The notes: generated by a model not told the origin, from the letters alone. Positions 1 to 9,735 are shown, numbered from the stretch's first letter. The stretch is DNA of 64,000 bases from Saprospiraceae bacterium (GCA_020630435.1 JAHDBJ010000003.1:1-64000), one strand, 5' to 3'. Numbers and translations: made by a program.

Positions 1-61
1 TACACGCACACACGCAGTAAATTACTTTTTTCAATAGAATATCAACTAATATATATAGAAT

Positions 62-104
62 AAAAGTACCTGCCTTTATATTCATCAAATTGACAGGTAC
101 TTTT
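62..104 (-). terminator. Hairpin terminator after the M43 protease gene
   Basis: An 11-bp perfect stem (AAAAGTACCTG at 62-72 with CAGGTACTTTT at 94-104) encloses a 21-nt loop, 8 bp past the stop codon of the minus-strand gene. The stem ends in T runs on both strands, so it could also end a plus-strand transcript entering from outside the window. Confidence 0.7.
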
Positions 105-111
105 TATTATT

Positions 112-3100
112 TTATTTGAGTACTACAAATTTTTCTGTGTAAATTCCTTTATTTGTTTCCAATATTAAGATATAAACACCATCTGACAAACTCGTACAAT
201 CTAAAGCTATTTTATTGTTTCCCTTTTCCATATTCTTTTTCATGATCTGAATATGTTTTCCTGTTATATCTATTACGTGTAATTCAATTTCTTCCTCAGC
301 AGCAATATTAATATGTAAATCTGCGAAATCAGTAATAGGATTTGGTTTTATTGTTATATTTGTTTTATCAAAAGTTTCATAGAAATCTTGTGTATCACTT
401 CTAAATTTTGATTTGTCAAAATGTGGAACATAAAATACATCTTTCAATCCACTTTCTAGATATATACTATAAAATCCTGCTTCCAAAGAGCTGATGTCTT
501 CTCTTTCGGATTTATACGTTTTGGAACCTATCCAATTCTTAATTTTTTCTTGACCATATATAGAGATATTAATTGCGCCATTTCTTCCTTGTCTACGTTC
601 TGGTTCTATTTTATCTAAGATTATTTCAGAACGCTGAAAATCTTCAATAAACTCTTCACATCTACCTTTTGAGATTTTAAACTTCCAGCCTTTATTAATA
701 TCGTATTTGAGGTTATATGTTGTACTTGACAACTGTTTTGCTTCATATGTATCAAAAAAGTCCAGTTTAATATCTTTATAGTCTTTAGTAAGAATTTTTA
801 TCTCTTTTGTCACTATCCCTTTTTGATCGATGTCTATTGTACGTGTTACAAGTTTAGATGCACATTTTGTTTCATGATATTGATGTGTTACTACTTTTGA
901 ACAAAATACTTGTTTCGGATCGAGGTATTCTGTATAGATTTTCATTCCGTTAGAAAGTTCTTTTATTATACTTGGATGACCATTCTCATATTGCTTTATC
1001 TGCCCTTTCATATCGACGCTATAATTAATAATGTCTAACTGAGGTTCCAGTTCTCCATATGAATCTAAAAATAAGCCCATGTCATTATCAGTAGAGAATA
1101 AAACATATTCTAGATCTTTGATAATATGGCAGTCATTTCCAGAAGGCATTTCATTAATATTTACAATTTTACAAACTTTATCTGTACACGTTGGGTCAAT
1201 ATTTGAGATGACATCTAGACATACTAAATAGTCATTATATGTTGGGAATGAAAACGTTGGAGAATCTCCATTACTAAAATGACCAATATCAGATATTGTC
1301 CAACTATATGAAAGATCTTCATCTATAATATTAGGCGTAAATGTCGCTGATAAATTATTCTGATTAAAACTAAAATCAATTTGGTTGTCATCCAACAAAC
1401 AAGAAATATTACCTGTAGGATGATCAAAATGAGTGTAAATGCAAAGTGTTTGGCAAGAAGTTTCTGCACAAATGGTATAAAAAGGTCCTGTATTATAAAA
1501 CGGGCTAAGTGAATTCGTTGTATGTATATCATCAGAATTTAACTGTACAGGATTTCCATTCCCTAAATCATACGAAATAGGGTTAGTAGTTAAAATACCT
1601 GTTTCTCCGCCATTATCATAGATGCTCCAATTAAGAGGAAAATTTAGGGGTGAAGCATACGCAATATTAAAAATATTGAGAACAGACGGATCCCAATTCA
1701 CTTCTATTTCATCATCTGCTATATTACAAAAATCTGTAAATGTGCAATTTGTTTCATCAAATGCAAAAATACTTTTGTATTCATGTGAACAAAGATAGCC
1801 CCCATAATCAGGTAATTCTATACTTACCTCAAAGTATGGTCCCAATCCAGAAAATTCTGACTCAGGAACGCTAATTTGAATAGCACCATCAACTAAATGG
1901 GTATTATAATCTGAATAAATTAAAGGAGCTGTTCCAAGATTGAAAGGATTATTTCCAAAATTTCGAATTCTCCAATTGGCATATAATAAGGAATTCACTT
2001 CTTCTGGGAGATAAATAGTTTGGTCTATTTCATATTCAATTGTAATCATTCCTGTATCGCATCCTACACTAAAATTTTCTCCTGTAAAGTCACATAAATC
2101 AGGTTGTAAATCCATATAATAACATAATCTATTGCTGCATCCTGTTGAGGGAGATTCTATTTCTGCACAAATATAAAATTTACTTAAGCCATACACGCTC
2201 AGGTCAATAATTAATTCATCTGTATTACTTGTTAGAACATCAATAGGATCACCAAAGAACGGATTACTTATATTTCTGATTTCCCAAGTATAATTAGAAC
2301 CGCTCCATCCATTAATATATTGAAATATTAAGGTACCTAAATCACCAATAAAATCAACGAATATAAGTTCATCGTCATTATAATCACAATAACAACCATA
2401 ATCATTTGTGTTAATGCAAAATTCGTCAAAAGAATCTGCTGTTGTAATTTCAAAACAATTTTCACCAGAAGTTAAATTTATATCATCAAATGAAAAAGAA
2501 CTTGTATTTTTTGCATATGACTCTCCTGTTGTAATGTTGGTCAAGGTAAAACTCTGTTCTTCACAAATAAAAACTTGACTACATATACCACTATTAAAAT
2601 CCGATAAGATTCTATCAACAATACCATTTATAGGTAAAGGTTTTGTATACTCTACTGTTCTGCAAATTGTTTTCGGGCATATAGTAGTAGACAAGGTTGC
2701 ACAGACCTCATATATACCATATTCAAAATCAATAATGGCATCTTGACTAGCAGGTATAACTTGTGTATTTGAATATATATCTGTAATCTCCCAACTTACA
2801 TCAGAGGAAGAAACGGTATTTCCCAAACGAATATAATTACAAGATATTTGTGGGTTATTTGGATCATCAATTTGCTCAATTGAAATATAGTCATTTTCAA
2901 AACTACAACAATCATAGAAAACAAAATAAACATCTTGCATAATTAAAGGTGCTAGGGCTGTACCATTATAGTTTGCTACAGCAGAAATTGTATGGTTTGC
3001 AAATACATCAGGTATAGTGTACGTGAGAGTAGAACCTGTAGACGTAATCGAAGGATAGGAAGTACCTCCTTGAGGTGTTATAGTCCATGTAATATCCGTA

Positions 3101-4065
3101 AGACATGTTAAGTAATTGCTATTAAATGTAAGTTCATATTCATCAGAGGAATTACAAATTTTCTTAATAGAAATATAATCACTACTATGATCGCTTTGAA
3201 CTCCACAGCAATTATTGAGATCGGTTGAAATAATGGGTGATGTAGATAGTGCTTTATTTTGCGTTGATTCGGCTATCATGCTTGCGGCTCTTATTCTATC
3301 AGCCTGTCCTTGTGAGATATATCCCATACAATAAACTTTAGAATAGGACATTATGTTATATTCATCTGGATAAAACTGTATTACATCACTAAAGGCATAA
3401 TAACTATCTGTACTTGGATTTGCAGCATATTCACAATCACTGCTTACATTGCTAGGACTTAAACCAGGATCAAATGGCGTATCACATACATAATCCCCTG
3501 TAAGGTTACAATCTATACAGTTGGGATCATTCCCTTCTAAGCCTGTAATCATGTGGGTATGTAATAAAGATAGACAATGCCCCATTTCGTGAGCATAAAC
3601 CGCTGGAGCCGCTGATTTTATCCACATATTGGCTTCTCCTTGTCCTGAACCTCCTCCTGGATAATTTGTAGGTAATACATATATATCGATGGCATCTTCA
3701 TGATCATCAATACTACCTTCTTTCTTAAAAGAACTAGCACTTACGGAACTAGGATCAACGGAAATTTCATTGATGCATCCATTCCAATCAAAATAAATTC
3801 CATGCTGTTCATAGACTAAATAAATAGCTTCTATTCCTTCTAATACAGTACTTATAGGTTGCCCTCCATTTCCATTTTCATCGGTAACAATATGAACTGC
3901 AATCCTAAACGTAATCGGTGTGCTGCTACTTCTTAATGTACTTAGACTTAAATACCTGTCTAGTTCTTTTGGAACGTTTTTAGTAGCACATTCTTGTGCG
4001 TAAAGTTGGAAGCTTAATAAATACAATATAGTCAAAGCGACTATCTTAACTATTGTGTTATTCAT
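112..4065 (-). CDS. Secreted M43 (pappalysin-like) zinc metalloprotease with PKD-like domains and T9SS type A sorting domain
   Basis: The start is placed at 4065, where the protein begins with a classic signal peptide (MNNTIVKIVALTILYLL...AQ); the frame is open 36 codons further but that extension is not signal-like. The 1317-residue product carries the zinc motif HEMGHCLSLLH (about residues 159-169) and a downstream Met-turn-like YNIMSY, as in M43 metalloproteases. After the catalytic domain comes about 900 residues of beta-rich sequence with a recurring Cys pattern (VCATLSTTIC, ICAEIESPSTGC, ICAETSCQTLC, VCLDVISNIDPTC), resembling PKD domains. The last 80 or so residues (ITIKPNPITDFADL to YTEKFVVLK) are a type A T9SS C-terminal domain, so the protein should cross the outer membrane and be cleaved or anchored at the surface. 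Substrate unknown. Family and export route are clear; the biological role is not. Confidence 0.9.
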   Translation of the reverse strand: MNNTIVKIVALTILYLLSFQLYAQECATKNVPKELDRYLSLSTLRSSSTPITFRIAVHIVTDENGNGGQPISTVLEGIEAIYLVYEQHGIYFDWNGCINEISVDPSSVSASSFKKEGSIDDHEDAIDIYVLPTNYPGGGSGQGEANMWIKSAAPAVYAHEMGHCLSLLHTHMITGLEGNDPNCIDCNLTGDYVCDTPFDPGLSPSNVSSDCEYAANPSTDSYYAFSDVIQFYPDEYNIMSYSKVYCMGYISQGQADRIRAASMIAESTQNKALSTSPIISTDLNNCCGVQSDHSSDYISIKKICNSSDEYELTFNSNYLTCLTDITWTITPQGGTSYPSITSTGSTLTYTIPDVFANHTISAVANYNGTALAPLIMQDVYFVFYDCCSFENDYISIEQIDDPNNPQISCNYIRLGNTVSSSDVSWEITDIYSNTQVIPASQDAIIDFEYGIYEVCATLSTTICPKTICRTVEYTKPLPINGIVDRILSDFNSGICSQVFICEEQSFTLTNITTGESYAKNTSSFSFDDINLTSGENCFEITTADSFDEFCINTNDYGCYCDYNDDELIFVDFIGDLGTLIFQYINGWSGSNYTWEIRNISNPFFGDPIDVLTSNTDELIIDLSVYGLSKFYICAEIESPSTGCSNRLCYYMDLQPDLCDFTGENFSVGCDTGMITIEYEIDQTIYLPEEVNSLLYANWRIRNFGNNPFNLGTAPLIYSDYNTHLVDGAIQISVPESEFSGLGPYFEVSIELPDYGGYLCSHEYKSIFAFDETNCTFTDFCNIADDEIEVNWDPSVLNIFNIAYASPLNFPLNWSIYDNGGETGILTTNPISYDLGNGNPVQLNSDDIHTTNSLSPFYNTGPFYTICAETSCQTLCIYTHFDHPTGNISCLLDDNQIDFSFNQNNLSATFTPNIIDEDLSYSWTISDIGHFSNGDSPTFSFPTYNDYLVCLDVISNIDPTCTDKVCKIVNINEMPSGNDCHIIKDLEYVLFSTDNDMGLFLDSYGELEPQLDIINYSVDMKGQIKQYENGHPSIIKELSNGMKIYTEYLDPKQVFCSKVVTHQYHETKCASKLVTRTIDIDQKGIVTKEIKILTKDYKDIKLDFFDTYEAKQLSSTTYNLKYDINKGWKFKISKGRCEEFIEDFQRSEIILDKIEPERRQGRNGAINISIYGQEKIKNWIGSKTYKSEREDISSLEAGFYSIYLESGLKDVFYVPHFDKSKFRSDTQDFYETFDKTNITIKPNPITDFADLHINIAAEEEIELHVIDITGKHIQIMKKNMEKGNNKIALDCTSLSDGVYILILETNKGIYTEKFVVLK

Positions 4066-4537
4066 AGTAATGTGTGTGTTTAAAAAAATTGTACTAAATA
4101 AATGTTTTTGAATTGTAAGGTAATACTTTAACGCAGAACTTAAGCTAATAGTGCCGTAAGATTGAGAAAACAAATTATGGCTGAAATAGTGACTTTACGA
4201 AGAGTAATCCCATCTATTTATACATTTAAAAAAATGATTGTTCTAAACTTAAATAGTTTGAGATTTTGCAAATAGTTTTTACTTGAAATTGAGTTATTTA
4301 TTATTAACAGATTTAGTATATACTATATTTATAAATTTGAATAATCCTAGAAATCGTAGATTCATGTTTTCCCTTATTTCAAAATAAATTCTTATATACG
4401 TTTGCTAAAACATAAAAAAAGATGTTCGGATAAATAGTGTGTTCTATTTATCCATTTTATTGTTTTGCTTGTATTTTGTATGTATTGTAGAAGGACGTAC
4501 AGATAGGTTTTGCAGTCATTGTTTTATTATGAACTTT
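4066..4537. other. Intergenic region, 472 bp
   Basis: Holds the unidentified promoter of the M43 protease and, near its far end, a terminator hairpin for the gene at 4538-4888. No convincing ORF, tRNA or full TAnnTTTG promoter was seen. Confidence 0.5.
4428..4453 (-). terminator. Hairpin terminator after the 116-residue protein gene
   Basis: A perfect 10-bp stem (GGATAAATAG and CTATTTATCC) has a 6-nt loop. On the minus strand it is followed within a few bases by a run of seven T. It lies about 85 bp past the stop of the minus-strand gene at 4538. Confidence 0.65.
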
Positions 4538-4888
4538 CTAGAGTTCCGTTAGATATAAACCTCTCATTTTAATTTGCTTTTTTGTTTTTAGCTCACATTC
4601 TATACTCGGGATAGCATTTGTTACGTATGCTTCATAAGCTTTGTTTTTGAATTTAAAAGCTAAACTAAACCATTGATTTTTATCAAACAAATATGAATCC
4701 CATTTCTTATTTTCCGATATAATTTTGTACGAATCCCAAAACATATCGGAAAATTCATATTCAACTAACTCTCCAATTATTTCATTTTCAAATTCAATAT
4801 ACCAACCATATTCTCTTCCCCAATTTGATTTTCGAAGTTCCCTTAAGTCCCTCCAATGTTTTATTTTATTTTTAATTTTTTGTATCAA
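4538..4888 (-). CDS. Small hypothetical protein, 116 aa
   Basis: No function recognised. The product is a soluble, aromatic- and charge-rich protein with no signal peptide or membrane segment. Its N terminus is a basic amphipathic stretch (MIQKIKNKIKHWRDLRELRK), followed by a Trp/Tyr-rich core with WGREYGWYIEF, EIIGELVEYEF and DMFWDSYKI. The core has the look of a conserved small domain found in scattered bacterial genomes, but I cannot name it. It is the last gene of a minus-strand run and is followed by a good hairpin terminator, which supports it being a real gene. Confidence 0.6.
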   Translation of the reverse strand: MIQKIKNKIKHWRDLRELRKSNWGREYGWYIEFENEIIGELVEYEFSDMFWDSYKIISENKKWDSYLFDKNQWFSLAFKFKNKAYEAYVTNAIPSIECELKTKKQIKMRGLYLTEL

Positions 4889-4980
4889 AATGAGGTAGTT
4901 TATTTTAGTGATCTAGTTTATGCCATTCTGGATTTAAGAGCATAAAGAATGTATTCTTATTACCCAGTATGATTTACTTT

Positions 4981-5457
4981 TTAATCAATTAGTGCTTTTA
5001 ATTCCATCTTATAGTCATATTGTAAATCCTCATGGAGTTTTTTAATTATCTTTTCTATATATTCAATTTGTTTTAAGTATATATTTTTTAATACTCTGTT
5101 TTTATTTATTGAGGGATTGAATTCATTCATTTTTTGACAAAAAAAGAGTAAGATTTCTACTTCACTTTCTTTTTTTGAAGAGTACCTTATGTACTTTTTT
5201 GCCTCTCTTAAAACTTTTCGAACCCCCTTTTTTATAAAATAAAAACTCTTTTTATTTATCTGTTCAAATTGTGTATCTAATTGTCTTTTTACACTATTTA
5301 TGTAATTCTCTTCATTTTCTGACTCATACAATAAATATGTTAGAAGTTCTTTGTTTTCTTTTTTGAACTTTGATAACCTCAAACAAATATTTACTAAATC
5401 TCTTTGAGCGTATTTTGATAGTTCTATTCTTAATTCTTTAACTGTTGCTGCTTTCAT
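4981..5457 (-). CDS. Hypothetical protein, 158 aa, Lys-rich helical
   Basis: No function recognised. The protein is predicted to be almost entirely helical and very rich in Lys, Glu and Leu, with no signal peptide or membrane segment. It opens with MKAATVKELRIELSKYAQRD, which resembles short helical DNA- or protein-binding modules but is not diagnostic. Its start codon directly abuts the stop codon of the upstream secreted-protein gene (5457/5458), so the two are co-transcribed and probably translationally coupled. That coupling is the best evidence that it is expressed. Confidence 0.6.
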   Translation of the reverse strand: MKAATVKELRIELSKYAQRDLVNICLRLSKFKKENKELLTYLLYESENEENYINSVKRQLDTQFEQINKKSFYFIKKGVRKVLREAKKYIRYSSKKESEVEILLFFCQKMNEFNPSINKNRVLKNIYLKQIEYIEKIIKKLHEDLQYDYKMELKALID

Positions 5458-6348
5458 TTATTTTTTTCTAAAAATACTGGTTAAAACTTCTTTGTGTTTT
5501 GTATATTTATAAAGGTCTTCATCTTTCATTATTGAACCAAGTAAAAGATCTCTTAACTCATCTTCAGTTCCTCCTTCTTTATCTAAACATATTAAGTGAG
5601 AGAGTAAGTTCTCATAATATTTATCAATATAATACGACTTATAACTTTGCTTTCCTTTATCGTTAATTATCACCATTTCAAAATCTTTAAAATATAAATC
5701 CGTAAATTGATAATATGGTCTTCCATTAAATTTTGGATATTTATTGATATATGATAAGGCTTTTTTTGTGTTGGGGGGATTCGCAATATTCATATATCCC
5801 CAAATATTAGTGCCACATAAATTCATACATTTTAAAAAGAAAATCCCTTTTTCAACTTCATCTCTCAAAGCGTATTCATCAAGATTAAAATCATTTTTTG
5901 TAAGATCAAAGGGCTGATTTTTATTACCAACACCTGTGAATAACATACTATAATAATTATCTATTAATTCATATCGAGTAATTTCTATTTGTTGTAAACT
6001 ATCAATTAACTCATTTGGAGTAATTTCTGTTTCTTCTCTTAACAACAAGTTTATTGCCCTAGTTATATATATGTTTTTTAAAACACTTTGGCTTGGTATC
6101 GTTAAGAATTCTTTTTCTAATAATCTGTTGTTTGCTGAGATTGTCTCCTTAATAAACTTAGCTTCTTGTTCTAGTGATTTTGGATATTTTTTCGTAAATT
6201 TTTTTAGATATTTTTTTTCAGGTGAATTCCTAAACATATAATCTTTATAGGTTCTTCCTAATTTTATAAGTTCTGAATTTTCGCTTGATTGAGCAAAGCC
6301 ATTGAGAGTGAATAGAATTGCAATAAACAGCATGAATATCTTGTTCAT
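5458..6348 (-). CDS. Secreted hypothetical protein, 296 aa
   Basis: It begins with a clear signal peptide (MNKIFMLFIAILFTLNGFAQ), so the mature protein is periplasmic or exported. There is no T9SS sorting domain and no lipobox. The remainder is helical and Lys/Asn/Tyr-rich without a motif I recognise. The start at 6348 is chosen because the signal peptide begins exactly there. The gene is followed with zero spacing by the 158-residue gene, forming a two-gene unit. Function unknown. Confidence 0.65.
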   Translation of the reverse strand: MNKIFMLFIAILFTLNGFAQSSENSELIKLGRTYKDYMFRNSPEKKYLKKFTKKYPKSLEQEAKFIKETISANNRLLEKEFLTIPSQSVLKNIYITRAINLLLREETEITPNELIDSLQQIEITRYELIDNYYSMLFTGVGNKNQPFDLTKNDFNLDEYALRDEVEKGIFFLKCMNLCGTNIWGYMNIANPPNTKKALSYINKYPKFNGRPYYQFTDLYFKDFEMVIINDKGKQSYKSYYIDKYYENLLSHLICLDKEGGTEDELRDLLLGSIMKDEDLYKYTKHKEVLTSIFRKK

Positions 6349-6414
6349 ATTTTATTAGTTTTTAACGAATTTGAGTAGATAATAGATAACACTTGTGAGT
6401 ATACTATTGATTTT

Positions 6415-7014
6415 TTATTTTATCCAACCTACTGATTTTCTCCAAGCATCAAATTGCGCTTTTCGCTTCTTAATATCTTTTGGTTGTAGTTGATTTTCTT
6501 TTAAGGCTTCTTGTCTTATTATTTCTTTTTGTTCTTCAAGACTGTTTAAACCTATCAATTTTCTCCTTTTATCTACACCAATCGTGTCTGTAATCTCATT
6601 GGGACTTAATTCACCATTTTCATCCCAATCAAATTGTGTCCCATATAATTGTGGTCTTCCTTCTAGAACTGCTATCCGATCCATTAAATAGGCCAAATGC
6701 CTTCGACATCTTATATTTTCATCTACTTCAGCCTCCATTAGTTTGGCACATTTTTTCATAAAATCAGGTTGCTCTATTGAGTGCTGTATTACTAGCCATG
6801 CTGCATTGTTTGCATCCTCTCCTACTTTTTTTATAGTGGGGTATCCAATTTCATCAATTATTTCATTTAATATCGTTGCATTTTTATTATGCAGTTTTTT
6901 CATTTCTGGATTATAAGCATTTCCTAGCTCTCCCTTTTTAATAAGATTAGTTCGTAATTCAAGATCTCTGTTTTTAAGTTCAATTATTTTTTCTGCTATA
7001 TCATTATAGTTCAT
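6415..7014 (-). CDS. DUF6624 family protein
   Basis: The open frame extends to 7056, but the start is placed at 7014 (MNYNDIAEKIIELKNRDLEL), giving 199 residues. The upstream extension would overlap the end of the sulfurtransferase gene and does not look protein-like. The sequence has the hallmarks of DUF6624: a helical N terminus with KKGELGNAYNPEM, the GEDANNAAWLVIQHSI segment, HLAYLMDRIAVLEGRPQLYG and the following GTQFDWDENGELSPNEI. Function is unknown for the family. No signal peptide, so cytoplasmic. Only 8 bp separate it from the upstream sulfurtransferase stop codon, so the two are probably one transcript. Confidence 0.75.
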   Translation of the reverse strand: MNYNDIAEKIIELKNRDLELRTNLIKKGELGNAYNPEMKKLHNKNATILNEIIDEIGYPTIKKVGEDANNAAWLVIQHSIEQPDFMKKCAKLMEAEVDENIRCRRHLAYLMDRIAVLEGRPQLYGTQFDWDENGELSPNEITDTIGVDKRRKLIGLNSLEEQKEIIRQEALKENQLQPKDIKKRKAQFDAWRKSVGWIK

Positions 7015-7022
7015 TCTCTTGA

Positions 7023-7847
7023 TTATATTTTTGTTCGTTCTGCATATTCTGTCCACGAACCATCATATAAATAGTTACTTGTTTTAAATGCTATTTGGCA
7101 TGCTAACATTACAATACATGCAGTCATTCCAGAGCCACAACTAAATACTATTTTATCAGTTTTTTTGATTTTCGATTGAAATATCTGTTTTAGTTCTTCT
7201 TTTGATTTATATTTTTTATTATCTAATACTTCATGGTATGGAATGTTTATTGAACCTGGTATATTTCCACTTTTGAGGTGTTTTCTTGGTTCTTTTTCCA
7301 CCCCTTCAAAACGACCTTTTGAACGAGCATCTGCAACTAAAAACTCTTCTCGCTCAATATTTTCTATGATGTTTTTATACGTTATTAGCTTTTCGCTTTG
7401 AAAATTGCTCTTGAAATTACCCTGTTTATCAACTTTAGGTAATTCTGATTTATTTACTGTTTCATATCCTTGCTTTTTCCATTCAATTAAGCCTCCATCT
7501 AATACTTTTACATTTTCATGTCCCATCGTTTTAAACAACCACCAAATTCTTGGACTCGAATAGATTCCTAAGTTGTCGTATATAACTATCTCAGAGTCTG
7601 AGTTTATTCCTAATAATCGGCATTCCACTTCAAACTGTGAGGGACTAGGTATCGTATTTGGAAAGTTGCTATTCTTTTCAATAAAATTTTCTTGGATGTT
7701 TACTATTCTTGCATTTGGGATATATTCTCCACTATGTTTTGATGTTTTTCCTTTTACCGTTGATATTGGACTCGAATCTAATATCACGATACTATTTTTC
7801 ATGCTATTGTGTTTTAACCATTCTACGGATACAATCTCGTTTTTCAT
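7023..7847 (-). CDS. sseA: Two-domain rhodanese: thiosulfate/3-mercaptopyruvate sulfurtransferase
   Basis: This 274-residue protein has two rhodanese-fold domains. The N-terminal one is inactive and includes IVILDSSP and EIVIYDNLGIYSSPRIWWLF; the C-terminal one is catalytic, with the active-site loop CGSGMTA and Cys237 as the persulfide-carrying residue. The CGSGxTA loop is the form typical of 3-mercaptopyruvate sulfurtransferases (SseA/TUM1), whereas thiosulfate sulfurtransferases usually have CRxGxT. It should move sulfane sulfur from mercaptopyruvate to thiophilic acceptors in the cytosol. Length matches the family. It is first in a pair with the DUF6624 gene. Confidence 0.88.
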   Translation of the reverse strand: MKNEIVSVEWLKHNSMKNSIVILDSSPISTVKGKTSKHSGEYIPNARIVNIQENFIEKNSNFPNTIPSPSQFEVECRLLGINSDSEIVIYDNLGIYSSPRIWWLFKTMGHENVKVLDGGLIEWKKQGYETVNKSELPKVDKQGNFKSNFQSEKLITYKNIIENIEREEFLVADARSKGRFEGVEKEPRKHLKSGNIPGSINIPYHEVLDNKKYKSKEELKQIFQSKIKKTDKIVFSCGSGMTACIVMLACQIAFKTSNYLYDGSWTEYAERTKI

Positions 7848-7940
7848 CGTTTAAATTTGTACATTTTGTCTGTGTTAGCCACAATTACATAAAAAGTGTT
7901 GCACAATGCTAGAAAATCACCCCTCTCTATAAGTATAGAA

Positions 7941-7980
7941 GTTGTTTGCAAAGGACTTACTACACTATAAAGCAAACAAC
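7941..7980 (-). terminator. Inverted repeat downstream of the GNAT gene, possible terminator
   Basis: GTTGTTTGC (7941-7949) pairs with GCAAACAAC (7972-7980) across a 22-nt loop. It lies 46 bp past the stop of the minus-strand acetyltransferase gene. The T-tract is poor, so termination is tentative. The left arm sits in the 14-mer TATAGAAGTTGTTT, which also occurs at 33603 and resembles the end of the MITE-like repeat. Confidence 0.4.
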
Positions 7981-8025
7981 CTTTTAATATGAAAGTTTTC
8001 CTAGTAGAATACAAAGGACTTTATT

Positions 8026-8844
8026 CTAATTTTTTAAGTTTATTCTCATTTCCATCTCATATTGATCAAGGGTATTTATCAATCCATACTCTTCAAAATC
8101 TTTTATCCTTTTATCTAATTTTTCATCAACATTAATTATTCTTATCTCTTTTGAAAGTTTACTCACTCCTTTTAATATTTCGGTATAATTATTTGTTGTT
8201 GATTCTATTTGAGCTAGATAATTATATTCTTTATTGATTACAAAATATCCGATTGGCTGTCGTTCTCCTTTTAGTACTTCATACGTTTCATATTTATCCT
8301 TCAGTAGTTTTATTGTCTTATTTTTATGATCCCATGAATATTTATTATCTATTTGTTTTTTATGTTCAAAGTTAACTTCTTTGAGTTCTAAGTTATTAGA
8401 TTCCTCCTTTAATTCTCCTTTATAACATTTTAATTTTCTTTTAACATCAAATCCAATTCTTTCGTACACTCTAATCGCTCGCTTATTCGCTTGTATTACT
8501 TCTAACTCGCAACGTTCAATTCCTGCGGTTAATAAATAAGGAAATGAATACTTATATAATTGATCAACGAGTTGTTGACCTCTATATTCTTCTATCACTC
8601 CTGTTCCTGTATTAAAAGCGGTAAGTTGACCTTCAACTTCACCAATTCCATTTATTATAAACCCTACCAGTCTATCCTTTTCAAATGCGCCATACGATAA
8701 TTCGTAATTAACTCTTGCTCCTTTGTACCTCGTTTCCCAATAAGACAAATTTGATGGCATTGGAACAAAATAATTTTTAAATGATTCTAGTAGACATTCT
8801 ACTATCTGATCTAGCCCAACTTCTTTTAGATTTCTTAGTTCCAT
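8026..8844 (-). CDS. GNAT family N-acetyltransferase
   Basis: The N-terminal 150 residues have the GNAT pattern: a beta strand with YGAFEKDRLVGFIINGIG, then TGTGVIEEYRGQQLVDQLY (motif A, which binds acetyl-CoA, here degenerate RGQQLVD) and ANKRAIRVYERIGFDV (motif B). The C-terminal 120 residues are not obviously a second complete GNAT domain but contain a strand-like YEVLKGERQPIGYFVINKE, so a degenerate second copy is possible. The acceptor substrate cannot be predicted. The protein is cytoplasmic and monocistronic, with 181 bp to the divergently placed end of the next operon. Confidence 0.8.
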   Translation of the reverse strand: MELRNLKEVGLDQIVECLLESFKNYFVPMPSNLSYWETRYKGARVNYELSYGAFEKDRLVGFIINGIGEVEGQLTAFNTGTGVIEEYRGQQLVDQLYKYSFPYLLTAGIERCELEVIQANKRAIRVYERIGFDVKRKLKCYKGELKEESNNLELKEVNFEHKKQIDNKYSWDHKNKTIKLLKDKYETYEVLKGERQPIGYFVINKEYNYLAQIESTTNNYTEILKGVSKLSKEIRIINVDEKLDKRIKDFEEYGLINTLDQYEMEMRINLKN

Positions 8845-8975
8845 TTTTTGTTTTTTTCCTAGAACTTAAATTTATCAAAATTTTCTGTCCTAATTTTTAG
8901 ATCCATTTCAATTTACTACAACATAAGTATGTTTTGTAACAGCTTAATTTTATAGTTTTATTAATTCCAATTTCC

Positions 8976-9641
8976 CTATACCTTAATAGAACAACCAATT
9001 GCTTTTGTTTTTCTATATGGTGGGTTTTCATTTTTTATTAAAGCATCAATTACCAATTCTACATATTTTTTATTTACAGCAGATTCATCCCTAACATTAT
9101 CATCAATAGCTCCAATGTATTCAACTCGATTGCCCTCTTTTGTCTTCTTTAAAATAAAAACGTGAGGAGTTTTCGTTGCACCATATTGAGGGTATATTTT
9201 TTGTTTTGTATCTACGAGATATGGAAAAGTAAAACCCTTGTTTTTGGCACGTATTTTCATATTTTCAAAGCTATCTTCAGGATAATATGTAGGATTGTTT
9301 GGATTTATAGCAATTACGGGATACCCTTGTTTTTTATATTTTTTATCTATTGCAATCAGGCGATCTTCATACGCAACTGAGTAAGGACAATGATTACAAG
9401 TAAAAATAACTATAAAGCCTTTTGCTTTTTTAAAATCTTTTAGTGAAACCATAGAACCCGTTACATCCTGTAACGAAAAATCAGTTGCAATATCACCAAT
9501 ATCATATCCCTGTTGAATATCTTTGATAGAGGACAATACTTTCTGAATAGGTATTTCATTATCTTTTGCTGTTTTTTTTTTGAGACAAGAAGTTGTCGCA
9601 CTTCCCATTATGATCAATGCTAAAAAGTTAATTAATTTCAT
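8976..9641 (-). CDS. Thioredoxin-fold (AhpC/TSA-like, PRX-like 1) lipoprotein
   Basis: A short hydrophobic leader ends in ATTSC (Cys19), a weak lipobox, so the protein is probably an exported lipoprotein. The body is a thioredoxin fold: DIATDFSLQDVTGSMVSLKDF, then FIVIFTCNHCPYSVAYEDRL with the CNHC redox pair, then GATKTPHVFIL carrying the cis-Pro. The C terminus AIGCSIKV with a third Cys is characteristic of the PRX-like subfamily that combines CxxC with a terminal GCSIKW-type motif. Expected role is thiol redox or peroxide handling in the envelope. It is monocistronic. The family is confident; the partner is unknown. Confidence 0.85.
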   Translation of the reverse strand: MKLINFLALIIMGSATTSCLKKKTAKDNEIPIQKVLSSIKDIQQGYDIGDIATDFSLQDVTGSMVSLKDFKKAKGFIVIFTCNHCPYSVAYEDRLIAIDKKYKKQGYPVIAINPNNPTYYPEDSFENMKIRAKNKGFTFPYLVDTKQKIYPQYGATKTPHVFILKKTKEGNRVEYIGAIDDNVRDESAVNKKYVELVIDALIKNENPPYRKTKAIGCSIKV

Positions 9642-9735
9642 TATTAATTTTTTATGTAAATAAGTAAGTGTACAAATACTCTACCCGATTGATTTGAGAA
9701 AGAGATTTAATTTTATGAAGTTATTCAAATTTAAG

